Both the position numbers and the translations under genes were made by a program. From NCBI GenBank assembly GCA_964640995.1, contig CAZXJJ010000006.1, positions 3,266 through 67,265 on the forward strand: DNA of 64,000 bases, written 5' to 3'. The DNA comes from JAAYUH01 sp964640995 (GTDB lineage Bacteria; Caldisericota; Caldisericia; B22-G15). Shown one piece after another: positions 17,803-26,726 of this stretch. Positions within the stretch are counted from its first letter, which is position 1, and each line of letters opens with the position of its first letter. The notes below the pieces were generated by a model. That model saw nothing but the letters and a program-made list of their open reading frames with translations, searched no databases and was not told the origin of the DNA.

Positions 17803-20800
17803 TTAATCCTTTGGATAAGTTATTGTTACAGTTTTTGTTGCTGAATCCCAATCAACTTTACAACCAAGATTTTCAGCAACAAATCTTACAGGAAGCATAG
17901 TTCTTCCTTGAATAATCATTGGAACAACTTTAGGATTATTTGGATCTATAGGAGTATTAACTCCATTTACTTTTGCTATATTTTTTCCAATCCAAAGTTC
18001 AATAACTGTATTTTTTAGAGAAACAGTTACCTTCTTTTCATTTGGATCCCATTCAACAGTTGCACCTAATGGCTCTGCAATGTGTCTTATAGGTAAAAGT
18101 GTTCTTCCTTCAATTATTTGAGGTGGAACATCAATTTCCTGTTCTTTATCATTAACTAACATAATTTTGTTTCCTATTTGAAGTTTTAATATTATTTTTT
18201 TAACATAATTAACATAATACTCTTTGGTTAATTTATTTCCTCTTGAATCTTCTGTTTCGATCGTTATCTTATTCATTCCTTCAACAAGAGTTAATGTGTA
18301 ACTAAATGAACCATCACTTTTAACTTGAACTTCTTTTCCATTTATTTTTAGATATTTTATTCCACTCTCATCTGTTAGCTTTCCACTGATTAGTAAATCT
18401 TGTGTTTTTGTTTCGCTTGGAAGATTTAAAGAAAGAACAGGTGGTTTTTTATCTGGTTCAACAATATTAATTTCTCCTATTTCAAGATTTGCTTTTATTT
18501 CATTAAGATCTGGGTCTTTTAAAACAAGATTTGTGATTTTTATAGTAGTTTTACCTAATTTAAGCGCTTTAAATTTAAATTTTATAAGTAAACCTTCTCC
18601 ACTAATTCCTTGAACTTTTCCTGTTCTTGATACTCCAATTATAATTTCACCTTTTTCTTTATTGACATTTTTTAAGAATAGAGTAGATATGCCATCTTTC
18701 TTTAAAAATTCTCCTTCAATTGCATCTTCAAGGTCCAAATATTCTTTATTATAGTTTAAAGTAAATCCAAAACCATATAAATTCTCAACTTCTTGAATTA
18801 GAACCGGTATTTCAAATGATGAATCAAGATCTACCTGTAAGGCACTAATTAAAACTTTTGTTCTTGTTGCAAGTACAACCTTTAATGAAATAGTTTTAAC
18901 TAAGTTTGGATCTCCGTTTGATTTTATCTCAAGGTCAATCTTCATTTCATCTCCTATTTTTGCTGAAGTAGGAGGAGTAACTTTTACTTCAAAACTCTTT
19001 TTTTCTTTTGAATTGGCCATAAATTCTTTAGGATATAATACTTTCCATTCATAAACATCTGATATTAAATTAATTAAATATGTATCTTCTTTTGCACCTT
19101 TATTTGATAATGTTAAATTAAATGTCACCTCAATCCCTGGTTTAGAAATTTTTTCTATTGCATCTGCAGTTATTGAGAAAGAATAATCTTGTAATTTTTC
19201 TCCAAAAGGAGAAATTATTCTTACAACATTATGAAATAGATCTGCTGCATATATTAAACCATCTTGACCAATGAATAAATGTGCAAGTTCATAATAACCT
19301 CTTGGTGTTGAACCTAAAAATATACCATCACTCTTAAACATCTGTATTCTTCCATTTTCAGTATCAGCTACATACACTACACCATCTTTATCAACTGCTA
19401 CTCCGGTTGGGAACCAGAATTTTTCTAGCGCTCTTCCACCACCCTTTCCTATTTTTCTTAAAAGTTTACCATTCTCATCATAGACATCTACATAATGGTC
19501 AAATGTCGCGACATAAATATTGTTATTTGAATCAACTGCAATAGCATTTGCTTCACCTTTTATTTGAAATTCTTTAAGTATAGTACCATCTTTTGGTGAA
19601 ATTGCATATACCATAAAGTTTCTTGTAACAACCCAAATTCTACCTTGATTATCAAATGTCATTTGATATGGTTGAAGTATTATATCTTTACAATTCTCAA
19701 GAACTCTTAAGAAATTACCTTGTAAATCAAAAACTGATATTGGTGCTCCTTCAATTCCTGAAGAAACATATACTTCATTTTTTCCACATAAAACACCGCC
19801 AATTGCAGCAAAAGGTTTATCTTGTGATATACCACTTATTTTTTTTAAAAATTTTCCATCACTGTTAAAGATTGCAACCTCACCAATATCACTGAAGTTT
19901 GCCCAATGGGCTATCCAAATATTTCCAGATGAATCAACAGATACAGAAATTGGATTTATGAGTCTCCCTTCAAGATCATAATTATAATCTATTTTAGTTT
20001 TTGCATTTCCATTTTTATCAAAAACTGTTAATCTTGTTGTTCTTGGCCATCCAAATGGATTACCTGGTCCATAAAAATATCCTGCATCAAAAGTATAAAC
20101 ATTTTCATCTTCATCGATAGCGACTCCTGCTGGAGTTAAAAATTCTCCAAGTTGAAGAGGAACTCTTGTTCCTCTTTTTCCAAATTTCAAAACAAAATTT
20201 CCATTTTTATCAAATTTTTTAATACTTGGATTCAGTGGAGTTCCTAAACCTCTATCAACTACATAGACAAAATTACCTTTAACTTCAACATCAAAAGGAT
20301 ATACAAATTGTATATCTGCTCCACCCTTACTTCCGAAAGAAAATAAAATCTTTCCATCAGTATCTAGTTTATAAACCTTACAATTTTTTGCATCAACAAC
20401 CCAAAGATTATTTTCTTCATCAAAACACATACCCTGAGGATTTCTTATTTCTTCAATTTTAATAACCTTTAAAAATACGCCTTTATCTGAGAAAACTTGA
20501 ATTCTTGAGTTTAATTGATCTGAAACATAAATTTTTCCATCTTTTGAGACAGCAATTCCTGATGGACCATTAAACTTTCCTTCATCACTTCCTTCTTCAC
20601 CAAATTGCAATAAAGCTTCTCCAATTGGAGAGAATTTTATTACATAATTATTAAAGAAATCAGCAACATAAACATTACCATTATTATCCACATCTAAATC
20701 TACTGGGTATTGTAATCTTCCCTCTCCAAATCCAAGTTCACCAAATACTTTTAGGTGTTTTAAATTTTTATCAAAGATGTGGATTCTTCCATAAGATGTA

Positions 20801-21051
20801 TCTAAAACATAAAGAAGCCCATTTTTGAATTTCATACCTTGCATTGGAAAAGATAATTCTGATTTGAAATCCTCCTCAACAGTATTTGCCCATAACAAAG
20901 TAAAAGAGCCTACATAATCATCTGGCATTAAACCAATTACACCAACTTGAGCAATATCTCTTTGTTGTGCTTTTGAAATATTAAAGTTGATAAAGCTAAA
21001 AAGAATTGTGGAAATTAATAAAATTATTAAAACCCTTTTTAACAAATTCAT
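17803..21051 (-). CDS. Secreted NHL beta-propeller protein with cohesin-like and copper-amine-oxidase-N-like domains
   Basis: Large exported protein of 1082 residues from ATG 21051. AGGAGG lies five bases upstream; TTG 21054 is a poorer start. A signal peptide of about 29 residues ends near SKAQQ. Residues 40-615 hold about a dozen NHL-type repeats (GIAVSKDGKIYVSDQLNSRI type), enough for two propellers. Residues 620-735 resemble a NEW3/NPCBM-associated domain, 735-865 a cohesin-like domain (NLYGFGFTLNYN, GISGEGLL), and 870-950 an Ig-like domain. Residues 955-1082 hold two copper-amine-oxidase-N-like repeats (EGRTLLPIRHIAEPLG, QGRTMLPVRFVAENLG). No enzyme site is visible. It is probably a surface adhesion, scaffold or wall-binding protein (inference), with its own promoter and terminator. 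Confidence 0.85.
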   Translation of the reverse strand: MNLLKRVLIILLISTILFSFINFNISKAQQRDIAQVGVIGLMPDDYVGSFTLLWANTVEEDFKSELSFPMQGMKFKNGLLYVLDTSYGRIHIFDKNLKHLKVFGELGFGEGRLQYPVDLDVDNNGNVYVADFFNNYVIKFSPIGEALLQFGEEGSDEGKFNGPSGIAVSKDGKIYVSDQLNSRIQVFSDKGVFLKVIKIEEIRNPQGMCFDEENNLWVVDAKNCKVYKLDTDGKILFSFGSKGGADIQFVYPFDVEVKGNFVYVVDRGLGTPLNPSIKKFDKNGNFVLKFGKRGTRVPLQLGEFLTPAGVAIDEDENVYTFDAGYFYGPGNPFGWPRTTRLTVFDKNGNAKTKIDYNYDLEGRLINPISVSVDSSGNIWIAHWANFSDIGEVAIFNSDGKFLKKISGISQDKPFAAIGGVLCGKNEVYVSSGIEGAPISVFDLQGNFLRVLENCKDIILQPYQMTFDNQGRIWVVTRNFMVYAISPKDGTILKEFQIKGEANAIAVDSNNNIYVATFDHYVDVYDENGKLLRKIGKGGGRALEKFWFPTGVAVDKDGVVYVADTENGRIQMFKSDGIFLGSTPRGYYELAHLFIGQDGLIYAADLFHNVVRIISPFGEKLQDYSFSITADAIEKISKPGIEVTFNLTLSNKGAKEDTYLINLISDVYEWKVLYPKEFMANSKEKKSFEVKVTPPTSAKIGDEMKIDLEIKSNGDPNLVKTISLKVVLATRTKVLISALQVDLDSSFEIPVLIQEVENLYGFGFTLNYNKEYLDLEDAIEGEFLKKDGISTLFLKNVNKEKGEIIIGVSRTGKVQGISGEGLLIKFKFKALKLGKTTIKITNLVLKDPDLNEIKANLEIGEINIVEPDKKPPVLSLNLPSETKTQDLLISGKLTDESGIKYLKINGKEVQVKSDGSFSYTLTLVEGMNKITIETEDSRGNKLTKEYYVNYVKKIILKLQIGNKIMLVNDKEQEIDVPPQIIEGRTLLPIRHIAEPLGATVEWDPNEKKVTVSLKNTVIELWIGKNIAKVNGVNTPIDPNNPKVVPMIIQGRTMLPVRFVAENLGCKVDWDSATKTVTITYPKD

Positions 21052-21088
21052 CAAATCCTCCTTTCTAAAAATTTTAACTTTTCTAAAA

Positions 21089-21117
21089 ATTATAAATTAA
21101 ACTTGACATGGTTTCAA
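21089..21117 (-). promoter_or_regulatory. Promoter of the NHL/cohesin protein gene (minus strand)
   Basis: TTGAAA (21117-21112), 17-base spacer, TATAAT (21094-21089) on the minus strand. It gives a leader of about 30 bases with AGGAGG before ATG 21051. Its -35 region interleaves with the divergent tRNA-Ala promoter. Confidence 0.7.
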
Positions 21118-21131
21118 ATTAAAAATATAAT
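21103..21131 (+). promoter_or_regulatory. Consensus promoter of tRNA-Ala-leuS
   Basis: Perfect sigma70-type boxes: TTGACA (21103-21108), 17-base spacer, TATAAT (21126-21131). The predicted start is near 21138, seven bases before the tRNA. Only 22 bases separate the tRNA from the leuS start, so leuS is probably read from here. Confidence 0.85.
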
Positions 21132-21144
21132 GATTTAGATAAAT

Positions 21145-21220
21145 GGGGCAGTAGCTCAGTTGGGAGAGCGTCTCTATGGCATGGAGAAGGTCGCGGGTTC
21201 GAATCCCGTCTGCTCCACCA
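21145..21220 (+). tRNA. tRNA-Ala (anticodon GGC)
   Basis: Acceptor GGGGCAG pairs with CTGCTCC, including the G3-U70 alanine identity pair. The anticodon arm TCTCT-ATGGCAT-GGAGA gives GGC. CCA is encoded at 21218-21220. It shares its acceptor with tRNA-Ala(CGC) at 12985. Confidence 0.97.
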
Positions 21221-21241
21221 TGTTACATGGAGGAATTTTTA

Positions 21242-23725
21242 ATGGAATTTTATAATTTTTCTGAAATTGAAGAAAAGTGGATAAAAAGATGGGAAAAAGA
21301 AGGATTATACTCTAAATATGATTATAATAAACCAAAATATTATGTTTTAGAAATGTTTCCATACCCCTCTGGTCCTCTCCATATGGGACATGTAAGAAAC
21401 TACACTCTTGGAGATGTAGTTGCAAGATATAAAAGAATGAGAGGTTATAATGTATTACATCCAATGGGTTGGGATGCTTTTGGATTACCCGCAGAAAATG
21501 CAGCAATACAGAGAGGTATATCTCCAAAAAAGTGGACCTATAACAATATAAATATAATGAAATCTCAATTAATAAAACAAGGAATTTCTTATGATTGGGA
21601 TAGAGAAGTCGCAACATGTGATCCTAATTATTATAAATTTACTCAATGGTTTTTCCTTGAACTATTCAACTCTGGTCTAGCTTATAAAGACAAAGCACTT
21701 GTCAATTACTGTCCTAAATGTAAAACAGTTCTTGCTAATGAACAAGTTATTGGAGGAAGATGCTGGAGATGTGATTCTGTAGTTGAGAAAAGAGAGTTAG
21801 AGCAGTGGTATTTTAAAATAACTCATTTTGCAGAAGAATTATTAAATGATTTAGATTTACTTGAAAATTGGCCAGAAAAAGTGAAAATAATGCAAAGAAA
21901 CTGGATTGGAAGAAGTGAAGGAGTTGACATATCTTTTCCGATATTAGATTTAGAGGATAAAATTGAAATTTTTACAACAAGACCTGATACAATTTTTGGA
22001 ACAACTTTTATGGCTTTGGCTCCAGAACATCCTCTTTCTGAGAAACTTGCTATAAAAAATGGTTTATATGAAGAATTTAAAAAATTTAAAGAAAGTGTTT
22101 TAAAATTAAGCGAAATCGATAGAGTTTCAACAGAATTAACAAAAGAGGGATTATTTTTAAAAAGTTATGCAATAAATCCATTAAAACAAGAAAAATTACC
22201 TATTTTTGTTGCAAATTATGTTGTTTATCAATATGGAAAAGGAGCAATAATGGGTGTACCTGCTCATGATTCAAGAGACTTTGATTTTGCAAAAAAATAT
22301 GGCCTCCCAATAAAAATTGTTATCCAAAATAAAGATTTCAGTTTAAATGAAGAGTTAATGAATGAAGCATATGAAGATGAGGGTATAATGGTAAATTCTC
22401 AAAATTTTTCAGGAATTCCATCTGAAGAAGGAAAAAGAAGAATAAGTGAATATATTGAAGAAAAAGGTTTAGGAAAAAGAGTTGTAAGATATAGATTAAG
22501 AGATTGGCTTATTTCAAGACAAAGATACTGGGGTGCTCCAATTCCTATTATTAATTGTGAGAAATGTGGAACAGTTCCTGTTCCATATGAAGATCTTCCA
22601 GTTATGTTGCCTGATGAGAGAGAGGTAAATTTTGGAATTGAAGGAAAAAATCCACTTGAAACAGCAGAATCATGGGTAAATACAAAATGTCCAAAATGTG
22701 GAGGTATTGCAAAAAGAGAAACTGAAACAATGGATACTTTTGTATGTTCTTCTTGGTATTATTTAAGATATACTTCACCTAATAGTTTGATCAATCCAAC
22801 TAACTTCCCATTTGATATGAAATATGTTGATTATTGGATGCCTGTAGATCAATACATTGGTGGTGTTGAACATGCAATTTTACATCTTCTTTATTCGAGA
22901 TTTTTTACAAAATTTTTGTATAGTAAAGGATATATTAATTTTAAAGAGCCATTCAAAAATTTATTCACTCAAGGAATGGTTCTTTATAATGGCAGTACAA
23001 TGTCAAAATCGAAGGGTAATGTTGTGTCGCCTGATGAAATCATTAAAAAATATGGTGTTGATGCAGAAAGATTATATATACTTTTCATAGCTCCTCCAGA
23101 ACTTGATGCAGATTGGACAGACAGAGGAATAGAGGGTATGAGTAGATATGTAAATAGGGTTTGGAGATTATTCAGTAGATTCATTGAATTAAGAAATATA
23201 AATAAAAATTTTAAAATAGATAAAAACAAAGATAAAGAACTTGAAATAAAACTTAATGAAACAATTAAAAAAGTTACAGATAGCATAGAAAATAATTTTA
23301 GATTCAATACTTCAATTGCTTCATTGATGGAACTTATAAACTCAATACAAGATTATATGAGTGAAGAGGAAACAATAAATTTATCACTTTTGGAAAAAGT
23401 TTTTAAAAATTACATATTAATATTATCTCCATTTGCACCATTTATAACTGAAGAGATGTGGGAAAGATTGGGTAATAAAGAAAGTGTTAATATGGAAAAT
23501 TGGCCTTCTTATGATGAGGAAATATTAAAGAGAGATATTATAGAATTAGTTGTTGAAGTTAATGGTAAGGTAAGAGGGAGAATTAAAATAAACAGAGATA
23601 GTGATGAAAAAGAAATAGAAAAGATAATTTTAGATGATCCAAAAATCAAAAAACATGTTGAGAATAAAATAATTAAAAAAATTATTCATATAAAAAACAA
23701 AATTATAAATATTGTGATTGAGTGA
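21242..23725 (+). CDS. leuS: Leucyl-tRNA synthetase
   Basis: Class I synthetase, 827 residues from ATG 21242 (MEFYNFSEIEEKW), the typical bacterial start, with GGAGG at 21229-21233. An in-frame opening reaches back into the tRNA but is not coding. Visible: HIGH element HMGHVRNYTLGD after PYPSGPL, the editing CP1 domain with TTRPDTIFG and GVPAHDSRDFDFA, zinc-type cysteines in YCPKCKTVLANEQV and WRCDS, and the KMSKS element MSKSKGN. The C-terminal domain has the VNGKVRG motif. The editing threonines and aspartate appear intact. The stop overlaps the next ATG by one base. Confidence 0.97.
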   Translation: MEFYNFSEIEEKWIKRWEKEGLYSKYDYNKPKYYVLEMFPYPSGPLHMGHVRNYTLGDVVARYKRMRGYNVLHPMGWDAFGLPAENAAIQRGISPKKWTYNNINIMKSQLIKQGISYDWDREVATCDPNYYKFTQWFFLELFNSGLAYKDKALVNYCPKCKTVLANEQVIGGRCWRCDSVVEKRELEQWYFKITHFAEELLNDLDLLENWPEKVKIMQRNWIGRSEGVDISFPILDLEDKIEIFTTRPDTIFGTTFMALAPEHPLSEKLAIKNGLYEEFKKFKESVLKLSEIDRVSTELTKEGLFLKSYAINPLKQEKLPIFVANYVVYQYGKGAIMGVPAHDSRDFDFAKKYGLPIKIVIQNKDFSLNEELMNEAYEDEGIMVNSQNFSGIPSEEGKRRISEYIEEKGLGKRVVRYRLRDWLISRQRYWGAPIPIINCEKCGTVPVPYEDLPVMLPDEREVNFGIEGKNPLETAESWVNTKCPKCGGIAKRETETMDTFVCSSWYYLRYTSPNSLINPTNFPFDMKYVDYWMPVDQYIGGVEHAILHLLYSRFFTKFLYSKGYINFKEPFKNLFTQGMVLYNGSTMSKSKGNVVSPDEIIKKYGVDAERLYILFIAPPELDADWTDRGIEGMSRYVNRVWRLFSRFIELRNINKNFKIDKNKDKELEIKLNETIKKVTDSIENNFRFNTSIASLMELINSIQDYMSEEETINLSLLEKVFKNYILILSPFAPFITEEMWERLGNKESVNMENWPSYDEEILKRDIIELVVEVNGKVRGRIKINRDSDEKEIEKIILDDPKIKKHVENKIIKKIIHIKNKIINIVIE

Positions 23726-24858
23726 TGAAAAAAACTTTATTTTTAATTTTAATTTTTGCTTTTTTAAATATATCATTAACCTTTCAAGAAACTTTAATTT
23801 CTTTTGGAAATACAAGTTTAGAAATTTTACCAAATGAAGAAATAACAATTCCTGTAAAAGTAGAAAATGTAAAAAATCTTTATGGATTCTCTATTTATAT
23901 TGAATTTGAACCAGAAAATTTAAAAATTGTTGAAATAAAAGAAGGTGAATTTTTAAAGAAAGATTCACAAACTTTCTTTTTGTCAAAGGTTGATTTAGAA
24001 AGAAGAGAGATAATAGTTGGTGGTGCAAGAAGAGGTAGTGTTCAAGGAATAAGCGGAACAGGAATTCTTTTTTATATAAAAATTGTTTTAAAAGAGAAAA
24101 ATAGAACTTTGCTTAAATTTAAAGAGGCGATTCTTAAAGACGATAATTTAAAAGATTTAATAACCAAATCATCAGATCTTAACATTTTTCCAAAACTTCA
24201 AGATATTCCAATCTTAAAATTTGAACCAAATGTTCTTAATTTTAAAACTATAGATGATATACTTGAAATTAAAATTACTAACACAGGAAAAGGAATTCTA
24301 AAAGGAAAAATTTATACAAATGATGATTGGATTGTTTTAAATAAAACAAGTTTTGAGGGAAATAGTAATATAATTTATGTTGCTATTAAAAAACAGAGTA
24401 TTGATGAAGGTAAAATATATATTGAGAGTAATGGTGGCAATGGAGTAATAAGAGTTAAATTTGAAAAGTTATCAGCAATTAAAATAGTTCTTCAAATTGG
24501 AAACCAAGTTGCTTATGTAAATGATGTGTCTTTTATTTTACCTTTTCCTCCATTTCTTGAAAAAGGAAGAACAATGGTACCACTAAGATTTATTTCAGAG
24601 AACAGAGGAGCACAGGTTTTATGGGTTAAAGAAGAGAATAAGGCAATAATAATATATAATGAAGTTTACATTGAATTATGGGTTGACCAAAATAAAAATT
24701 ATGTTAGAATGAATGGTGTTTTTTATACAATAGATGTTGCTCCTTATACTTTAAAAGGGAGAACAGTTGTTCCTGTGAGATTTGTCTCTGAATTTTTAGG
24801 TGGAAAGGTATTCTGGAATCAAGATACAAAAACTGTAACAATAATTTTTGAATCTTAA
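23725..24858 (+). CDS. Secreted cohesin-like / copper-amine-oxidase-N-like protein
   Basis: 377 residues from ATG 23725. A signal peptide covers about residues 1-20 (KKTLFLILIFAFLNISL). A cohesin-like domain (about 22-160, NLYGFSIYIEFEPENL, GISGTGIL) is clearly related to that of the 1082-residue protein upstream (shared EGEFLKKD, VQGISG, GEG/GTG pattern). Next is a beta-rich linker (about 165-250, BACON- or Ig-like) with NDDWIVLNKTSF. Two copper-amine-oxidase-N-like repeats end it (EKGRTMVPLRFISENRG, LKGRTVVPVRFVSEFLG). No catalytic residues are recognised. It is co-transcribed with leuS, an odd pairing. GTG 23722 is an alternative start. Confidence 0.82.
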   Translation: MKKTLFLILIFAFLNISLTFQETLISFGNTSLEILPNEEITIPVKVENVKNLYGFSIYIEFEPENLKIVEIKEGEFLKKDSQTFFLSKVDLERREIIVGGARRGSVQGISGTGILFYIKIVLKEKNRTLLKFKEAILKDDNLKDLITKSSDLNIFPKLQDIPILKFEPNVLNFKTIDDILEIKITNTGKGILKGKIYTNDDWIVLNKTSFEGNSNIIYVAIKKQSIDEGKIYIESNGGNGVIRVKFEKLSAIKIVLQIGNQVAYVNDVSFILPFPPFLEKGRTMVPLRFISENRGAQVLWVKEENKAIIIYNEVYIELWVDQNKNYVRMNGVFYTIDVAPYTLKGRTVVPVRFVSEFLGGKVFWNQDTKTVTIIFES

Positions 24859-24881
24859 TTTAAACTTAAGGAGGTAATCAT

Positions 24882-25070
24882 ATGGGAGTTCCAAAGAAAA
24901 AAAAGAGTAAGTCAAGGGTTAGGATTAGAAGAGCAAAATTTTACAAACCACCAAACATTAATCTTGTTGAGTGTCCTCATTGTCATGAATTAATTGTTCC
25001 TCATAGAGTATGCCCATATTGTGGTTATTACAAAGGAAGAGAGGTTATTGCTAAAGAGGTTGAGGAGTGA
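24882..25070 (+). CDS. rpmF: 50S ribosomal protein L32
   Basis: 62 residues, normal for L32. The N terminus MGVPKKKKSKSRVRIRRA is typical, and a four-cysteine zinc ribbon (CPHC and CPYCG) is present. ATG 24882 has AAGGAGG at 24867-24873. It is followed by plsX with a four-base overlap; rpmF-plsX is a widely conserved pairing of ribosome and phospholipid synthesis genes. Confidence 0.98.
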   Translation: MGVPKKKKSKSRVRIRRAKFYKPPNINLVECPHCHELIVPHRVCPYCGYYKGREVIAKEVEE

Positions 25071-26047
25071 AAATAATCTTAGATGCTATGGGGGGAGATT
25101 ATGCCCCCCATGAGATAATAGAAGGAGCAAAATTAGCAAAAAAAGAATTAGATATTGATATAATACTTGTTGGTAGAGAAAGTGAAATTAAAAAAAATTT
25201 AAATGAAGAAGAAAGAAAAAATTTCGAGATATTTCATGCTGAAGAAATTGTTACAATGGATGATAAGCCTGTAATGGCTTTTAGAAGGAAGAAAGATTCT
25301 TCAATAAATAGAGGCTTAACACTTTTAAAAGATGGTTTTGGAGAAGCATTTGTATCTGCTGGTAATACAGGTGCTATATTAACTTCTTCTTATTTTATAC
25401 TCGGAAAGATTAAAGACTACATAAGACCGACTCAATCAGCAATAATTCCAACGCTAAAAGGTTTTTTAATTCTTGTTGATGCAGGAGCAAATGTCGATGC
25501 AGAGCCTCAGAATCTTTTACATTGGACGCAAATGGGTAAAATTTTTTCGAAAATAATTACAAGAAAAGATAAAATAAAAATAGGATTATTAAATATTGGC
25601 GAAGAAGAAGAAAAAGGAAATGATTTAACAAAAGAAGCATATAAATTATTAAAGAATCATTTTGGTGATGAGTTTGCTGGAAATATGGAAGGCAAAGATT
25701 TTTTATATGGCGAATTTGATTTATGTGTAACAGATGGATTCACTGGAAATGTTGCTTTAAAAACACTTGAAGGTGAGGCATCACTTTTTTTAAATTTAAT
25801 AAAAAATATTTTTAAAAAGAATTTAAAGACTAAGTTATCATATTTACTTGTTAAAAATGAGTTTAAAAATAATTTTGAAAAATTCAATTATGAAAAATAT
25901 GGAGGAAGTCCAATTTTAGGAATTAATGGAACTGTTCTTGTTTGTCATGGAAGATCAAAAAGAATTGCAATAAAAAATGCAATAAAAATGGCAAAAAATC
26001 TAATTGAACTGAAACTTCTAGAGAATCTAAAAAGTGAATTCAATTAA
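25067..26047 (+). CDS. plsX: Phosphate acyltransferase PlsX
   Basis: 326 residues. Makes acyl-phosphate from acyl-ACP, the first step of the PlsX-PlsY route to phosphatidic acid. The family start MKIILDAMGGDYAPHEIIEGA is clear, as are SAGNTGAILTSS, LVDAGANVD and DGFTGNVALKTLEG. GTG start at 25067 overlaps the rpmF stop; GAGG lies just upstream. In many Firmicutes plsX is followed by fabD-fabG-acpP before rnc; here rnc follows directly, with an overlap. Confidence 0.96.
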   Translation: MKIILDAMGGDYAPHEIIEGAKLAKKELDIDIILVGRESEIKKNLNEEERKNFEIFHAEEIVTMDDKPVMAFRRKKDSSINRGLTLLKDGFGEAFVSAGNTGAILTSSYFILGKIKDYIRPTQSAIIPTLKGFLILVDAGANVDAEPQNLLHWTQMGKIFSKIITRKDKIKIGLLNIGEEEEKGNDLTKEAYKLLKNHFGDEFAGNMEGKDFLYGEFDLCVTDGFTGNVALKTLEGEASLFLNLIKNIFKKNLKTKLSYLLVKNEFKNNFEKFNYEKYGGSPILGINGTVLVCHGRSKRIAIKNAIKMAKNLIELKLLENLKSEFN

Positions 26048-26726
26048 TGATTTTATATCTTATATAGAAGAAAACTTTAAAATAAAGATTAAAAACAGAA
26101 ACCTTATCGAAATATCTTTAACTCATACATCAAAAGATATTCTTAAACCTCCAATAAATTTTGAAAGACTGGAATTTCTTGGCGATTCAATCATAAATTT
26201 TTTAATTACCGAAAAAGTTTTTAAAAAATATAAAAATGTCTCAGAAGGGATACTTGCAAAATACAAAGCGATACTTATTAGTAAAGAAACACTCTCAAAA
26301 TTTGCAAAAATTTTGAAGATAAATGAATACCTTATTATTGGTAAAGGAGAAGAGAGAAACAATGGAAGAGAAAAAGAAAATATATTATGTGATGCTTTCG
26401 AGTCTTTTATTGGTGCCATTTATTTAGATTCAGGTATAAGATCGACAAGAAAAATAATTAATAAATTAATAAAAAATATTAAAATTGATAAGATTTATGA
26501 CACTAAAACCTATCTTCAGGAAATCACTCAAAAAATGTTTGATTCATTACCAAAATATTCAGTACTTGAGATAAAAGGTTTAGAGCATAATAGAACGTAT
26601 ATAGTTGGAGTTTTTGTAAATGATAAAATAGTTGGAGTTGGTGAAGGTAAAAGTAAAAAGGGTGCAGAAAAAGAAGCAGCAAGAGAAGCTATAAAGAATT
26701 TATCTAAAAATGAGTCAATTCCTTAA
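26034..26726 (+). CDS. rnc: Ribonuclease III
   Basis: Double-strand-specific RNase that processes rRNA precursors and other duplex RNA. 230 residues. The catalytic signature FERLEFLGDSI (about 43-53) and the second acidic motif DAFESFIGAIYLD (about 121-133) are present, followed by a dsRNA-binding domain (about 155-225, ending GKSKKGAEKEAAREAIKNL). The start is taken as GTG 26034 inside plsX; no in-frame ATG lies near. The end overlaps the following gene by 17 bases. Confidence 0.96.
   Translation: MNSINDFISYIEENFKIKIKNRNLIEISLTHTSKDILKPPINFERLEFLGDSIINFLITEKVFKKYKNVSEGILAKYKAILISKETLSKFAKILKINEYLIIGKGEERNNGREKENILCDAFESFIGAIYLDSGIRSTRKIINKLIKNIKIDKIYDTKTYLQEITQKMFDSLPKYSVLEIKGLEHNRTYIVGVFVNDKIVGVGEGKSKKGAEKEAAREAIKNLSKNESIP

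Noticed and set aside
17803..21051. Copper amine oxidase enzyme activity for the proteins with GRTxxPVRF repeats
   Set aside because: The repeats match only the N-terminal-type domain; no catalytic amine oxidase domain or topaquinone Tyr motif is present.
21176..21241. N-terminal extension of leuS (MAWRRSRVRIPSAPP...)
   Set aside because: It is translated tRNA-Ala sequence. The family N terminus and an SD place the start at 21242.
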